Origin: Pedobacter cryoconitis
GTDB taxonomy: Bacteria > Bacteroidota > Bacteroidia > Sphingobacteriales > Sphingobacteriaceae
DNA: 64,000 bases
NCBI RefSeq assembly: GCF_003259615.1
Contig: NZ_QLLR01000006.1
Coordinates: 62,001-126,000, forward strand
Direction of reading: 5' to 3'
Of this stretch, positions 35,156 through 42,968 are shown in pieces. Under the pieces are notes generated by a model, which worked only from the letters and a program-made list of their open reading frames with translations, was not told the origin of the DNA and did no database searches. Each line of letters starts with the position of its first letter. Position 1 is the first letter of the stretch. The position numbers were made by a program, and so were the translations under genes.

Positions 35156-36412
35156 CTATGCGTTATTAAGTGCCGTCAATGCTTTGACCAGGCGCTCTGA
35201 ATCCGCGACGGTATTATAAATCTGGGGGGTTATTCTGATACAGTCCCCTCCTTTCAGGTTACGTACAACACTTAAAATCTGGTAATCAGACCACAATTTA
35301 TCGACAGCCCGTTTAGCGTCCATATTTTTCATCCGGAAAGCTCCTATAGCACATGACCATTGCGGGCTGACGGGCGTAAGTACTTCTACTGCTGATAAAT
35401 GCTGTACCCCATCGATCCAGGTTTTTTTTAACTCCTGCAAATAATTCTGCTTGACTACGGGAGCTATCTTTTGCTGAAAAGCCAATGCAGCCCCTATGGT
35501 CATTATATTAGCAAATGGTGTCGTCCCAAAATGTGCCAGTTTATAAATACTATTTTCTTTTTGCTTCACATCACCGAATAACGGATCCATACTGCTGATC
35601 AGTTCTGGCTTCATATACAGTAAACCTGTACCCACGGGTGATCCAAACCATTTATGAAGATTGATCGCTACCAGGTCGGCTCCAAGTTCTGTGATGGAAT
35701 AATCTATATGCGCAAATGAATGTGCTGCATCTAAGATAGTTTTAACTCCAGAGGCCTTTAAAGCCGCCGTGATTTCTTTAACAGGAAGAATCAACCCGGT
35801 AAAATGATTGATATGCGTAAGATGGACAACTTTGGTTTTGCTGGTCACTGCATTTTTGTAAAGCTGAACAATTGCTGCTGCGGACTCAGGGTGCGAAGGG
35901 ATTTCCACATAAATCAGTTTAATCTTTTTGGTTTTTTGCAGCATTTCCCAGGTTTCCACCATGCTGTCATAGTCAAACTGGCTTAAAACAACCTCATCAC
36001 CTGCAGTTAAAGGATAACCCTGGATAGCAATATTGAGTGCTTCTGTAGCATTCCTGGTAAAAATAAACGAGTTTGAAGGTAATTTCAGATAGGCTCCTGA
36101 TAATGCCAGTGTATCGCGGTAAAGCTGCGGAAACTCTAACCTTGCGAAGCCAGATAACCTGCTGTTCACAATTCTTGTATTTTCAATAAATGCAGTCAGA
36201 ACCGGTTCAGACATCACGCCAAAAAACCCATTCTCCAGGTTGGTAAATGAACGGTCTGTTTTGTAAAATTTCTGGAATTCCTGAATAGATAACTGATCTT
36301 TTCCATTTTCCAATACGATGGAGGCCGCATTTTTCTGTGCAGCTGCATAATCATTGATTAATAATGAACCCGACAGGATGCCAATAGTTTTCAGGAGTTC
36401 TCTTCTATCCAT
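35156..36412 (-). CDS. Class V aminotransferase with twin-arginine signal
   Basis: PLP-dependent enzyme of about 418 residues, exported by the Tat path if the start at 36412 is right: it begins MDRRELLKTIGILSG, where RRELLK resembles the twin-arginine motif. The frame extends seven codons further upstream. The core is of the isopenicillin N epimerase/cysteine desulfurase-like group: FTRNATEALNIAIQG, ILDAAHSFAHID (Asp and His contact PLP) and the Schiff-base Lys in AINLHKWFGSP. Exported members of this group in Bacteroidota are described only as aminotransferases; the amino donor and substrate are not known. It faces the TonB receptor gene and shares its terminator. Confidence 0.85.
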   Translation of the reverse strand: MDRRELLKTIGILSGSLLINDYAAAQKNAASIVLENGKDQLSIQEFQKFYKTDRSFTNLENGFFGVMSEPVLTAFIENTRIVNSRLSGFARLEFPQLYRDTLALSGAYLKLPSNSFIFTRNATEALNIAIQGYPLTAGDEVVLSQFDYDSMVETWEMLQKTKKIKLIYVEIPSHPESAAAIVQLYKNAVTSKTKVVHLTHINHFTGLILPVKEITAALKASGVKTILDAAHSFAHIDYSITELGADLVAINLHKWFGSPVGTGLLYMKPELISSMDPLFGDVKQKENSIYKLAHFGTTPFANIMTIGAALAFQQKIAPVVKQNYLQELKKTWIDGVQHLSAVEVLTPVSPQWSCAIGAFRMKNMDAKRAVDKLWSDYQILSVVRNLKGGDCIRITPQIYNTVADSERLVKALTALNNA

Positions 36413-36562
36413 TTTTTTTGAATTAAGCTGCAAATAAAACTTATTGATATGGCCTGAATATTAAGTTAATGTTTTGTTCCTGATCTTCTTGCTTAGAATT
36501 TCCGAAGGTCCTCCCGGCTACCTTAGTCATAGCTTTCGAAACGAAGAGGAATTAATAAAGAC

Positions 36563-36570
36563 TAGTTTTG
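36563..36570 (+). promoter_or_regulatory. Candidate -7 box of the first crp-type gene
   Basis: TAGTTTTG fits TAnnTTTG and lies 35 bases before the ATG at 36606. No palindrome like the one before the next gene is seen here. Confidence 0.4.
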
Positions 36571-36605
36571 TAAGAAATTATTGATATTCAGCAAAAAATC
36601 AGTGT

Positions 36606-37184
36606 ATGCTTGAACAGCTAAGGAAAAAATTCCCAATGAGTGACAGCCAGTTTGCAGAATTTTCCGGTTATCTCAGGAAAATAGAAGTTCCGGCAAAAAC
36701 AATTCTGCTTAAAGAAGGTGAGGTTGCAAAAAAGATATTCTTCATTGAAAAAGGCTGTGTCCGTGTTTGGTTTAACAATGATGGAAAAGATCTGACTATG
36801 CAATTCTTTTTTGAGCAGGAAACGGTAGCTTCCATAGAAAGCTTAAAAAAAGGAATACCTAGTTTACTTACGCTGGAAACCATCGAACCCTGTGTGATCT
36901 GGTACATCAGTAAACAGGATCTGGATAAGATGCTTCCGGTACTTGAAAGTACACCTGAACTACGAAACGTATTTATCAATAACCTTTTCGACCGGATGTT
37001 TCATTATATGAATCATTTCTTTTCGTTTCTCAGAGATTCTCCTTTAAAACGTTACCAGGCATTAATACTGGAAAAACCGATGGTCATTCAGCGCATACCC
37101 CAGCACTATATTGCTTCTTATTTAGGTGTGAGTTCAGTACACCTCAGCCGTATCAAAAGCCAGCTGATCAGGGAAAAGCGCTGA
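36606..37184 (+). CDS. Crp/Fnr-family transcriptional regulator (first)
   Basis: Regulator of 192 residues. The cyclic-nucleotide-binding-like domain (about 1-115) contains VPAKTILLKEGEVAKKIFFIEKGCVRVW (read in parts), but the phosphate-binding RxS loop of true Crp is not recognisable, so cAMP binding is not supported. There are no Cys clusters for an iron-sulfur centre as in Fnr. A C-terminal HTH lies at about 150-190 with YIASYLGVSSVHLSRIKSQL. Its operator candidate GATAACA-AA-TGTTATC lies only eight bases after the stop, before the oxidoreductase gene that it probably activates. Confidence 0.9.
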   Translation: MLEQLRKKFPMSDSQFAEFSGYLRKIEVPAKTILLKEGEVAKKIFFIEKGCVRVWFNNDGKDLTMQFFFEQETVASIESLKKGIPSLLTLETIEPCVIWYISKQDLDKMLPVLESTPELRNVFINNLFDRMFHYMNHFFSFLRDSPLKRYQALILEKPMVIQRIPQHYIASYLGVSSVHLSRIKSQLIREKR

Positions 37185-37192
37185 TTTGATTT

Positions 37193-37208
37193 GATAACAA
37201 ATGTTATC
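37193..37208. promoter_or_regulatory. Crp/Fnr-type operator of the MDR gene
   Basis: GATAACA and TGTTATC are perfect 7-bp half-sites around AA, centre 37200.5. The centre is 29.5 bases before the start of the -7 box, which places it close to -41 from the expected transcription start, the class II activator position. Confidence 0.7.
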
Positions 37209-37229
37209 GCAGTCCCGGTAATACAGCCA

Positions 37230-37237
37230 TAGATTTG
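37230..37237 (+). promoter_or_regulatory. -7 box of the MDR gene
   Basis: TAGATTTG fits TAnnTTTG, 19 bases before the ATG. There is no -33 TTTG, as expected for activator-dependent initiation. Confidence 0.6.
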
Positions 37238-37256
37238 CTTTATAAATCGATAAGCA

Positions 37257-38225
37257 ATGAAAGCAGCAATAATCTATCAGGCAGGAGAAATACCTCAATA
37301 TGCAGAAATTCCTGAACCAGTGGTTCAGCATGACCAGGAAGTTTTAGTCCGGGTAAAAGCCGTAGCGATCAAAAATCTGGATAAACTAAAAGCCAGTGGC
37401 CAGCATTATTCTTCTGAAAAAACAGCTAAAATACAAGTAGTGGGGACTGACGGCGTTGGCCTGTTACCAAACGGTCAGCGCATTTATGGGGTCGGTACTG
37501 CAGGTACAATGGCGGAACAAGCCGTATTTATCAAAGATTGGTGCTCCCCAGTACCCGATGCACTGGACGATGCTACGGCTGCAGCACTCCCTAATGCAGC
37601 TATGGGATCTGCTTTGGCACTCCGTTTCCGTGCCGGATTAAAACCAGGAGAAACAGTTTTAATCAATGGCGCAACTGGTTTTACCGGTAAAATGGCTATT
37701 CAGCTTGCCAAATATTATGGCGCAGGAAAGATAATTGTAACAGGCAGAAATGAGGAAGTACTCCAAGCTTTACCGGAATTAGGGGCAGATCAGCTGGTAT
37801 CGCTCAATCAGGACGACAATGATTTTGTGAGCCAGCTAAAAAAGATCCATGCTGAAACACCGATTAACGTAGTTATCGATTATCTATGGGGACATTCTGC
37901 AGAACTGATTTTATCTTCCTTAAAAGGTACAGGGACTTTCTCTGCCCGGACCCGCTATGTATCTATAGGCTCAATGTCGGGAGATACAATCACTTTATCC
38001 TCACAAATATTGCGCAGCATTGATCTTCAGTTATCCGGTTCTGGTTTAGGAAGCTGGACAAAAGAGGAAATCAGCTTGCTTTTTAAGGAGATCCTTCCGG
38101 AATTGTTTCGCCTGGCAGCAGAACAGCAACTAAAGATAGAAGTAACTACTGTTCCCATTCAGGACGTTGAAAAATTCTGGAATAGTAATCTTACAGATGG
38201 CAAAAGACTTGTGGTAAATATTTAA
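37257..38225 (+). CDS. Zinc-independent MDR quinone oxidoreductase-like protein
   Basis: Cytosolic NADPH-dependent reductase of 322 residues in the medium-chain dehydrogenase/reductase superfamily. The N-terminal GroES-like domain (about 1-120) lacks the Cys and His ligands of zinc alcohol dehydrogenases. The Rossmann domain has VLINGATGFTGKMAIQLAKYYGAGKI, where AxGxxGxxAxQ is the nucleotide loop of the quinone oxidoreductase branch. The substrate is unknown, probably a quinone or enone. It is placed behind a Crp/Fnr gene and an operator of class II geometry, so it likely answers to that regulator. Confidence 0.9.
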   Translation: MKAAIIYQAGEIPQYAEIPEPVVQHDQEVLVRVKAVAIKNLDKLKASGQHYSSEKTAKIQVVGTDGVGLLPNGQRIYGVGTAGTMAEQAVFIKDWCSPVPDALDDATAAALPNAAMGSALALRFRAGLKPGETVLINGATGFTGKMAIQLAKYYGAGKIIVTGRNEEVLQALPELGADQLVSLNQDDNDFVSQLKKIHAETPINVVIDYLWGHSAELILSSLKGTGTFSARTRYVSIGSMSGDTITLSSQILRSIDLQLSGSGLGSWTKEEISLLFKEILPELFRLAAEQQLKIEVTTVPIQDVEKFWNSNLTDGKRLVVNI

Positions 38226-38253
38226 GGCCTTTTTGAATGCACATGTAAGAATT

Positions 38254-38309
38254 ATAGCGTGTAACCTCAATCAAATTAATGAACAAATTTGATTGAGGTT
38301 ACACGCTAT
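38254..38309. terminator. Perfect 24-bp inverted repeat between MDR and Rpn genes
   Basis: 38254-38277 is the exact inverse of 38286-38309, with core GCGTGTAACCTCAATCAAAT and an eight-base loop. It lies between convergent genes, so a bidirectional terminator is likely. It lacks a T run on either strand and is longer than other terminators in the window, so another role such as a recombination site cannot be excluded. Confidence 0.6.
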
Positions 38310-38318
38310 GGTTTATGT

Positions 38319-39173
38319 TTAAAGGCTTTCTATTTCTTCCATGGAGAGCGCAGTAAATCTGGCAATTTTATCCGGATCAAAATTCTCTTCTTTCATTTTT
38401 CTTGCGATAGCCAGTGCAGTTTCATGTTTTCCCTTTTCCGTTCCTCTGCGTTCTGCAAATTTAATCCGGCCGTAATCATCTTCTTCCCGCTGTAAAATCG
38501 AGTCGTGTATAAATTGTTGTTCTGGTGATAGTTTTTTCATTTCAGCGATATTAAAGATTTTTTCAAAAACACGTTTATCCAGATACTTAGGAATCTGATT
38601 CAGGCTGTGCATGTGTTTAAGCAGATAAACCCATTTGTCCAGCTCATTTTCCAGTTCATCTTCTTTCTTCTCAAACTTAGGCAGTTCCAGGAACTTAAAT
38701 CCCAGTCCATTGTGGAATACTTTACCAGTCCCCCTGTTCACCAGTGAAATACTTTGCAAATAATGGTCACTCAGGCAATTTCTCATGTTAAAATCCAGGA
38801 TGGCAACCAGGAAAACCTCTTTCAGTTTAACATCCCATTGACGATTACCCTTTAGCTTTTGCTGGTGAATCAGGCGGCTCAGGTAAAAAATGCAGCGGTC
38901 CTCAAAATTATCATGGTCTGCCCGCTGCATTTCTACAATAAACTGCTCGCCCTGGTCCCCGGTACATAACAAATCGAAGAAGACTTTTTTATGCTCCTTG
39001 TCCTCCCCGGCAAGTTCAGTTGGATTATAGACAATATCGGTAATGTGTTTTTCTCCTTCAAACAATGCGTTTAAAAAAGCAATCATGATCTCTTTGTTAG
39101 GTTCACCGCCAAAAAGATGTTTGAATCCAAAATCTGATAATGGATCAATGTATTTATTTGTACTAGCTGACAT
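38319..39173 (-). CDS. Rpn-family recombination-promoting nuclease / PD-(D/E)XK transposase-like
   Basis: Protein of 284 residues in the PDDEXK_2 (DUF4351-related) family, annotated as Rpn nuclease or putative transposase. The N-terminal YIDPLSDFGFKHLFGGEPNKEIMIAFLNALF is the family signature. The active site is seen in VFFDLLCTG (Asp), and EQFIVEMQ (Glu-x-Gln in place of Glu-x-Lys, as usual for this family). The C-terminus (RRGTEKGKHETALAIARKMK) is a charged helix typical of the group. In E. coli RpnA-type proteins are DNA endonucleases that promote RecA-independent recombination; such genes are often multi-copy. No terminal repeats frame this copy. Confidence 0.88.
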   Translation of the reverse strand: MSASTNKYIDPLSDFGFKHLFGGEPNKEIMIAFLNALFEGEKHITDIVYNPTELAGEDKEHKKVFFDLLCTGDQGEQFIVEMQRADHDNFEDRCIFYLSRLIHQQKLKGNRQWDVKLKEVFLVAILDFNMRNCLSDHYLQSISLVNRGTGKVFHNGLGFKFLELPKFEKKEDELENELDKWVYLLKHMHSLNQIPKYLDKRVFEKIFNIAEMKKLSPEQQFIHDSILQREEDDYGRIKFAERRGTEKGKHETALAIARKMKEENFDPDKIARFTALSMEEIESL

Positions 39174-39426
39174 AATTCTTAATGATTTAGGACAAGCTAC
39201 CCTTGTTTATATTTAAAAGGTAATAAATATCTCTATTGTGAATAAATAGTTAACAGGAGAAATTTTAACCTATAATATAAATTGTAAAGAAAAAGCACTC
39301 AAATTTCTCCAAAAACACTTTTTAAATCAGGCAGAGAAACAGCATAATATTTTTACTCAATACTTTCCTTACGGAAAGCCGTAAACCTCTTATATTTATA
39401 AAATCATCAAACATTACAGCCATTTT

Positions 39427-39440
39427 TTGTCAAATGACAA
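39427..39440. promoter_or_regulatory. Crp/Fnr-type operator upstream of the second crp-type gene
   Basis: TTGTCA and TGACAA are perfect half-sites around AA, centre 39433.5, which is 29.5 bases before the -7 box. It suggests autoactivation. The core CAAATG is shared with the palindrome at 37193. Confidence 0.65.
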
Positions 39441-39462
39441 CTCTTGTTCAACGCAGACTGCT

Positions 39463-39470
39463 TAACTTTG
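39463..39470 (+). promoter_or_regulatory. -7 box of the second crp-type gene
   Basis: TAACTTTG fits TAnnTTTG. It ends three bases before the ATG at 39474, so the transcript may be leaderless or nearly so. It also rules out the upstream TTG at 39444 as a start. Confidence 0.55.
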
Positions 39471-39473
39471 AAT

Positions 39474-40037
39474 ATGGAAGAATTAATTAATTACCTCCTT
39501 CAGTTTGGACACCTCAGCAAGGAGCAGATTGCAATGATTCAGTCCAAGGTAAAGCCAAAAACAATCAAAAAAGGAGAATACTTTTCACAAGCAGGTCAAA
39601 TAGCAGATAAAGTAGGATACATTACAGATGGCGTATTCAGAGTTTGTTATTATGATAAAGCCGGAGAAGGTTATACCCGTTATTTTGTTTATGAGAATCG
39701 TTTTGTAGCCGATATTAACAGCTTTCGTGACGAAATCCCTACTGCCGAATATATTGAAGCAGTAACAGATTGTACCCTGCTGGTATTTTCTAAAGCAGGT
39801 TTCCAGGAACTTTCCAATACCATTACCGGGTGGAGCGATCTGTTTTCAAAGATTACTTCCTATGTGATGGAAAATAAAATGAGAGCAAGCAGTAATATGC
39901 TGGTTCAGGATGCACAGACGCGTTATTTGCACTTTCTTGATCATTATCCCGGCCTCGCTAACCGGGTTCCGCTATCCATGCTCGCCTCCTATCTTGGAAT
40001 TACAGCATCCTCACTTAGCCGGATCAGGAAAAAATAA
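39474..40037 (+). CDS. Crp/Fnr-family transcriptional regulator (second)
   Basis: Regulator of about 187 residues starting at MEELINYLLQFG; the frame continues upstream without a usable ATG. The sensor domain (about 1-115) has KTIKKGEYFSQAGQIADKVGYITDGVFRVCYYD and shares the general fold, but no cAMP-binding RxS loop is clear and no iron-sulfur Cys cluster is present. The HTH (about 150-187) has LASYLGITASSLSRIRK, close to that of the other Crp-type protein. It is flanked by similar palindromes before itself and before purA, so it probably regulates both. The effector is unknown. Confidence 0.9.
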   Translation: MEELINYLLQFGHLSKEQIAMIQSKVKPKTIKKGEYFSQAGQIADKVGYITDGVFRVCYYDKAGEGYTRYFVYENRFVADINSFRDEIPTAEYIEAVTDCTLLVFSKAGFQELSNTITGWSDLFSKITSYVMENKMRASSNMLVQDAQTRYLHFLDHYPGLANRVPLSMLASYLGITASSLSRIRKK

Positions 40038-40050
40038 TTGATTTGCTTTT

Positions 40051-40064
40051 TTGCCATTTGACAA
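40051..40064. promoter_or_regulatory. Crp/Fnr-type operator of purA
   Basis: TTGCCATTTGACAA matches the palindrome upstream of the crp-type gene with one arm mismatch (TTGCCA against TTGTCA). The centre 40057.5 is 29.5 bases before the -7 box at 40087, the same distance as in the two other cases. Confidence 0.6.
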
Positions 40065-40086
40065 TTGACAGCTACCAGGTTATCCC

Positions 40087-40094
40087 CAACTTTG
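40087..40094 (+). promoter_or_regulatory. -7 box of purA
   Basis: CAACTTTG differs from TAnnTTTG in the first base. The ATG lies 23 bases after it. Confidence 0.45.
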
Positions 40095-40117
40095 CTTCAA
40101 CAAAAAATAAATAGAGA

Positions 40118-41395
40118 ATGGCTGTTGATGTTTTATTAGGCCTCCAATGGGGCGACGAAGGTAAAGGAAAAATTGTAGATGTTTTAAGTCCGGATTATGA
40201 TTTGATCGCCCGCTTTCAGGGTGGCCCAAATGCCGGTCATACGTTAGAATTTGAGGGTAAAAAGTTTGTACTGAATACAGTTCCTTCAGGTATATTCTTT
40301 GAAAATACGATGAATCTCATTGGAAACGGTGTAGTGATTGATCCAATCGCTTTAAAAAGAGAGCTGGACAATTTAAAAGAAGCCGGACATGATCTGCTTG
40401 CTCAAAAAAAGCTGATGATTGCGAAAAAAGCACACCTGATCTTACCTACACACCGATTGCTGGATGCTGCCTCAGAAAGAAGAATGGGCGACAATAAAAT
40501 TGGTTCTACACAAAAAGGGATTGGTCCGGCTTATATGGATAAAACCGGGCGTAACGGCCTGCGTGTGGGAGATATAACTTTACCAGACTTTAAGCAGCGC
40601 TATGAAAACCTGGTGAGCAAACACAAAGCGATACTGCAATCTTTATATAGTGAAATCACTGACTTCAGCGCACTGGAAACCGCATTTTTCGAAGCGCTTG
40701 ATTTCATCAGCAAGTTTCCATTAGTAGATGCAGAACATGTAGTCAATACGTACGTGAAGCAGGGTAAAAAGGTATTGGCCGAAGGTGCACAGGGCACAAT
40801 GCTCGATATTGATTTTGGCTCCTACCCCTTTGTAACCTCCTCAAATACCACTACTGCAGGTGCTTGCACAGGCCTTGGCATTGCGCCTAACCAGATTGGA
40901 GAAGTGATTGGTGTTTTTAAAGCTTATTGCACAAGAGTAGGCAGTGGCCCCTTCCCTACGGAACTGACGGATGAAACAGGGGAAGAATTACGCCGTAAAG
41001 GTCACGAGTTTGGTGCTATAACCGGAAGATCCAGGCGCACCGGATGGATTGATCTGCCTGCATTAAAATATGCGATTATGATTAACGGGGTTACACAACT
41101 CGTAATGACTAAAGCAGATGTACTGAGCGGTTTTGATCAGATCTATGCCTGTACCCATTATAATTACAAGCGTGAAGTCATTGATTACATGCCTTACGAT
41201 ATAAGCTCTATTCAACCTATACCGGTTTTACAGGAAATTGAAGGCTGGAAAGAAGATATAACAGGGATCACTGGTCCGGATCAGATTCCTGCAAAGCTGA
41301 AAACCTATATAGACTTTTTAGAAGCGCAATTGGGTGTACCTGTAAAGTACCTTTCTGTAGGCCCGGATAGAAAACAAACTTTGATCTTAAATTAG
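40118..41395 (+). CDS. purA: Adenylosuccinate synthase
   Basis: Cytosolic enzyme of 425 residues, the normal length, that joins IMP and aspartate with GTP to form adenylosuccinate, the first committed step to AMP. Motifs: GTP loop GLQWGDEGKGKIVD (8-21, with catalytic Asp and Lys), GPNAGHT (catalytic His), QKGIGPAYMDKTGRNGLRV and the aspartate loop near TGRSRRTGWIDLPALKYA. It follows a Crp/Fnr gene by 80 bases and carries a matching palindrome upstream, an unusual control for a purine gene. Followed by a terminator. Confidence 0.97.
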   Translation: MAVDVLLGLQWGDEGKGKIVDVLSPDYDLIARFQGGPNAGHTLEFEGKKFVLNTVPSGIFFENTMNLIGNGVVIDPIALKRELDNLKEAGHDLLAQKKLMIAKKAHLILPTHRLLDAASERRMGDNKIGSTQKGIGPAYMDKTGRNGLRVGDITLPDFKQRYENLVSKHKAILQSLYSEITDFSALETAFFEALDFISKFPLVDAEHVVNTYVKQGKKVLAEGAQGTMLDIDFGSYPFVTSSNTTTAGACTGLGIAPNQIGEVIGVFKAYCTRVGSGPFPTELTDETGEELRRKGHEFGAITGRSRRTGWIDLPALKYAIMINGVTQLVMTKADVLSGFDQIYACTHYNYKREVIDYMPYDISSIQPIPVLQEIEGWKEDITGITGPDQIPAKLKTYIDFLEAQLGVPVKYLSVGPDRKQTLILN

Positions 41396-41413
41396 GAAAT
41401 TAACAAATAATAG

Positions 41414-41435
41414 GCCGGTGAAAAAATTCACCGGC
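41414..41435. terminator. Bidirectional terminator
   Basis: GCCGGTGAA (41414-41422) pairs perfectly with TTCACCGGC (41427-41435), loop AAAA. It lies between purA and the convergent serine hydrolase gene. Confidence 0.7.
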
Positions 41436-41446
41436 TTATCAAATCA

Positions 41447-42868
41447 TTATAATTTATCTATAATCCCTACGCCGGTACTATCAGTTTCGGCCTCCGAATT
41501 AGAAAGTACCACTACAGCAGTCTTTTTATTGATATTGATGATAATAAAACTTCTGCTTCCGCCAGTTCCGCCATTATGCCAATAATAAGTATCCGCTGTC
41601 GGCTTCATGATGTGCCAGCCCAAACCAACCATAGGTTCTTTCGAAAAAGTAACCTGATGGGTAAGCGCGAATGCTTTTGCTAATTCAGTATGCTTACTTT
41701 CAATGTTATTTTCTGCATAAATCAGCATATCATTTACAGTAGAGCGAAGACCTCCAGCCCCAACAAGCGCGTCGAAATCCCAGGCTTTAACTTCCTTTGT
41801 CTCCTTATTATATACTTTCGTAAAACGTTTTGCTGATTCAGGAGTCAGGTGCTGAAATGTACTGTTCATTTTTAAGGGGTCAGTTATAATTTCTTTCAGC
41901 AGCTCTGCATAGGTTTTACCACTGATCCGCTCTAAAATCACTCCCAGAAGCCCGGTGCCCATATTTGAATAGCTATAAACTTCTCCCGGAACTGACGCAA
42001 GTTTGCAGGACTTCAAATAACTGAACAATAATTCTTTAGTATAGTATTTATAAGGATTTGCAGCATCAGGGTTTTTGCTGAGGAGATTTTCCGGCAGTCG
42101 GGCTAATCCGGAAGTATGGTTACTTAAATTTACAATCTTTATTTTTTGAAGCTCAGGATTTGCAGCGACCGAATCCGGCAGGTATTTCGTAATCGGATCT
42201 GTTAAACTAATTTTTCCAGCATTCACATAGTAAGCTAATAATTGAGCAGTAAATGTTTTGCTGATGGAACCTATTTCAAAAATGGTATTTGCATCAGGAA
42301 GCATGTCCTTGTTCTTTTGTGCAGTACCGTATCCATAAGTATAGGTTTGCCCGTCTTTGAATACCCCAATACTCAAACCTACTGCATTTGAATTTTGAAT
42401 ATAATTCCTTGCCAGGGTATCTATTTCTTTATCCAGTTTTGATTTCAAAGGGTTAGAAGAAGGAACCAGTACAGTCTTTTTGGTAACAACTGGTACAAAA
42501 TCCGAGAAAGAGAGTCTGTCTAGTTTGTTATTTTGGTCAAGCGAAAGAGAAAGTTCCAGATTTTCAGTTTCGAACTCAAGCTTATATTTACGCTGTTTTT
42601 GTTCAGTACGGAGAAAAGAAGATTCCTTAACTTTTCCCAGAAAATAGATGTTTTTTTCAAAAAACTCAGCCAATTTATCTTTGCTAATGGAAGTTTGATA
42701 AGCTTTACTACCCAGCGCATAAATCCGATCCGGACGTTTTTCATTGATATATTTTTTGATCAGTACCACTACTAAATCACTTTTTCTTTGTCCGCTACTT
42801 TGCGCAAAAGTCATTAAAGGTGTAAGGCTCAACAAGATAAGCAGCACCTTAAAATTTGTAAGTTTCAT
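41447..42868 (-). CDS. Serine hydrolase, beta-lactamase/penicillin-binding-like
   Basis: Exported protein of 473 residues with a signal peptide (to about 22, MTFAQ). Residues about 25-135 form a small alpha/beta domain resembling DUF3887. A class C beta-lactamase-like domain follows with SxxK in EIGSISKTF (Ser about 202), YSN in YSYSNMGTGLLG and HNGGTGG in place of KTG. This motif set is that of the AmpC-related family of esterases, D-peptidases and lactamases, so the substrate is open; no evidence for antibiotic resistance is seen. It probably acts in the periplasm. Confidence 0.9.
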   Translation of the reverse strand: MKLTNFKVLLILLSLTPLMTFAQSSGQRKSDLVVVLIKKYINEKRPDRIYALGSKAYQTSISKDKLAEFFEKNIYFLGKVKESSFLRTEQKQRKYKLEFETENLELSLSLDQNNKLDRLSFSDFVPVVTKKTVLVPSSNPLKSKLDKEIDTLARNYIQNSNAVGLSIGVFKDGQTYTYGYGTAQKNKDMLPDANTIFEIGSISKTFTAQLLAYYVNAGKISLTDPITKYLPDSVAANPELQKIKIVNLSNHTSGLARLPENLLSKNPDAANPYKYYTKELLFSYLKSCKLASVPGEVYSYSNMGTGLLGVILERISGKTYAELLKEIITDPLKMNSTFQHLTPESAKRFTKVYNKETKEVKAWDFDALVGAGGLRSTVNDMLIYAENNIESKHTELAKAFALTHQVTFSKEPMVGLGWHIMKPTADTYYWHNGGTGGSRSFIIININKKTAVVVLSNSEAETDSTGVGIIDKL

Positions 42869-42968
42869 AATTTAAATTATATAATTAATAGCGTATAGTT
42901 AACACCTATAATTTAAACGACCAAAAATACAATACCCCTATTTCAGAAAGAAAAACCTGACCAGGTTT

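Noticed and set aside
38319..39173. Complete insertion sequence around the Rpn-type gene
   Set aside because: No terminal inverted repeats with target duplications frame the gene; the 24-bp repeat lies on one side only.
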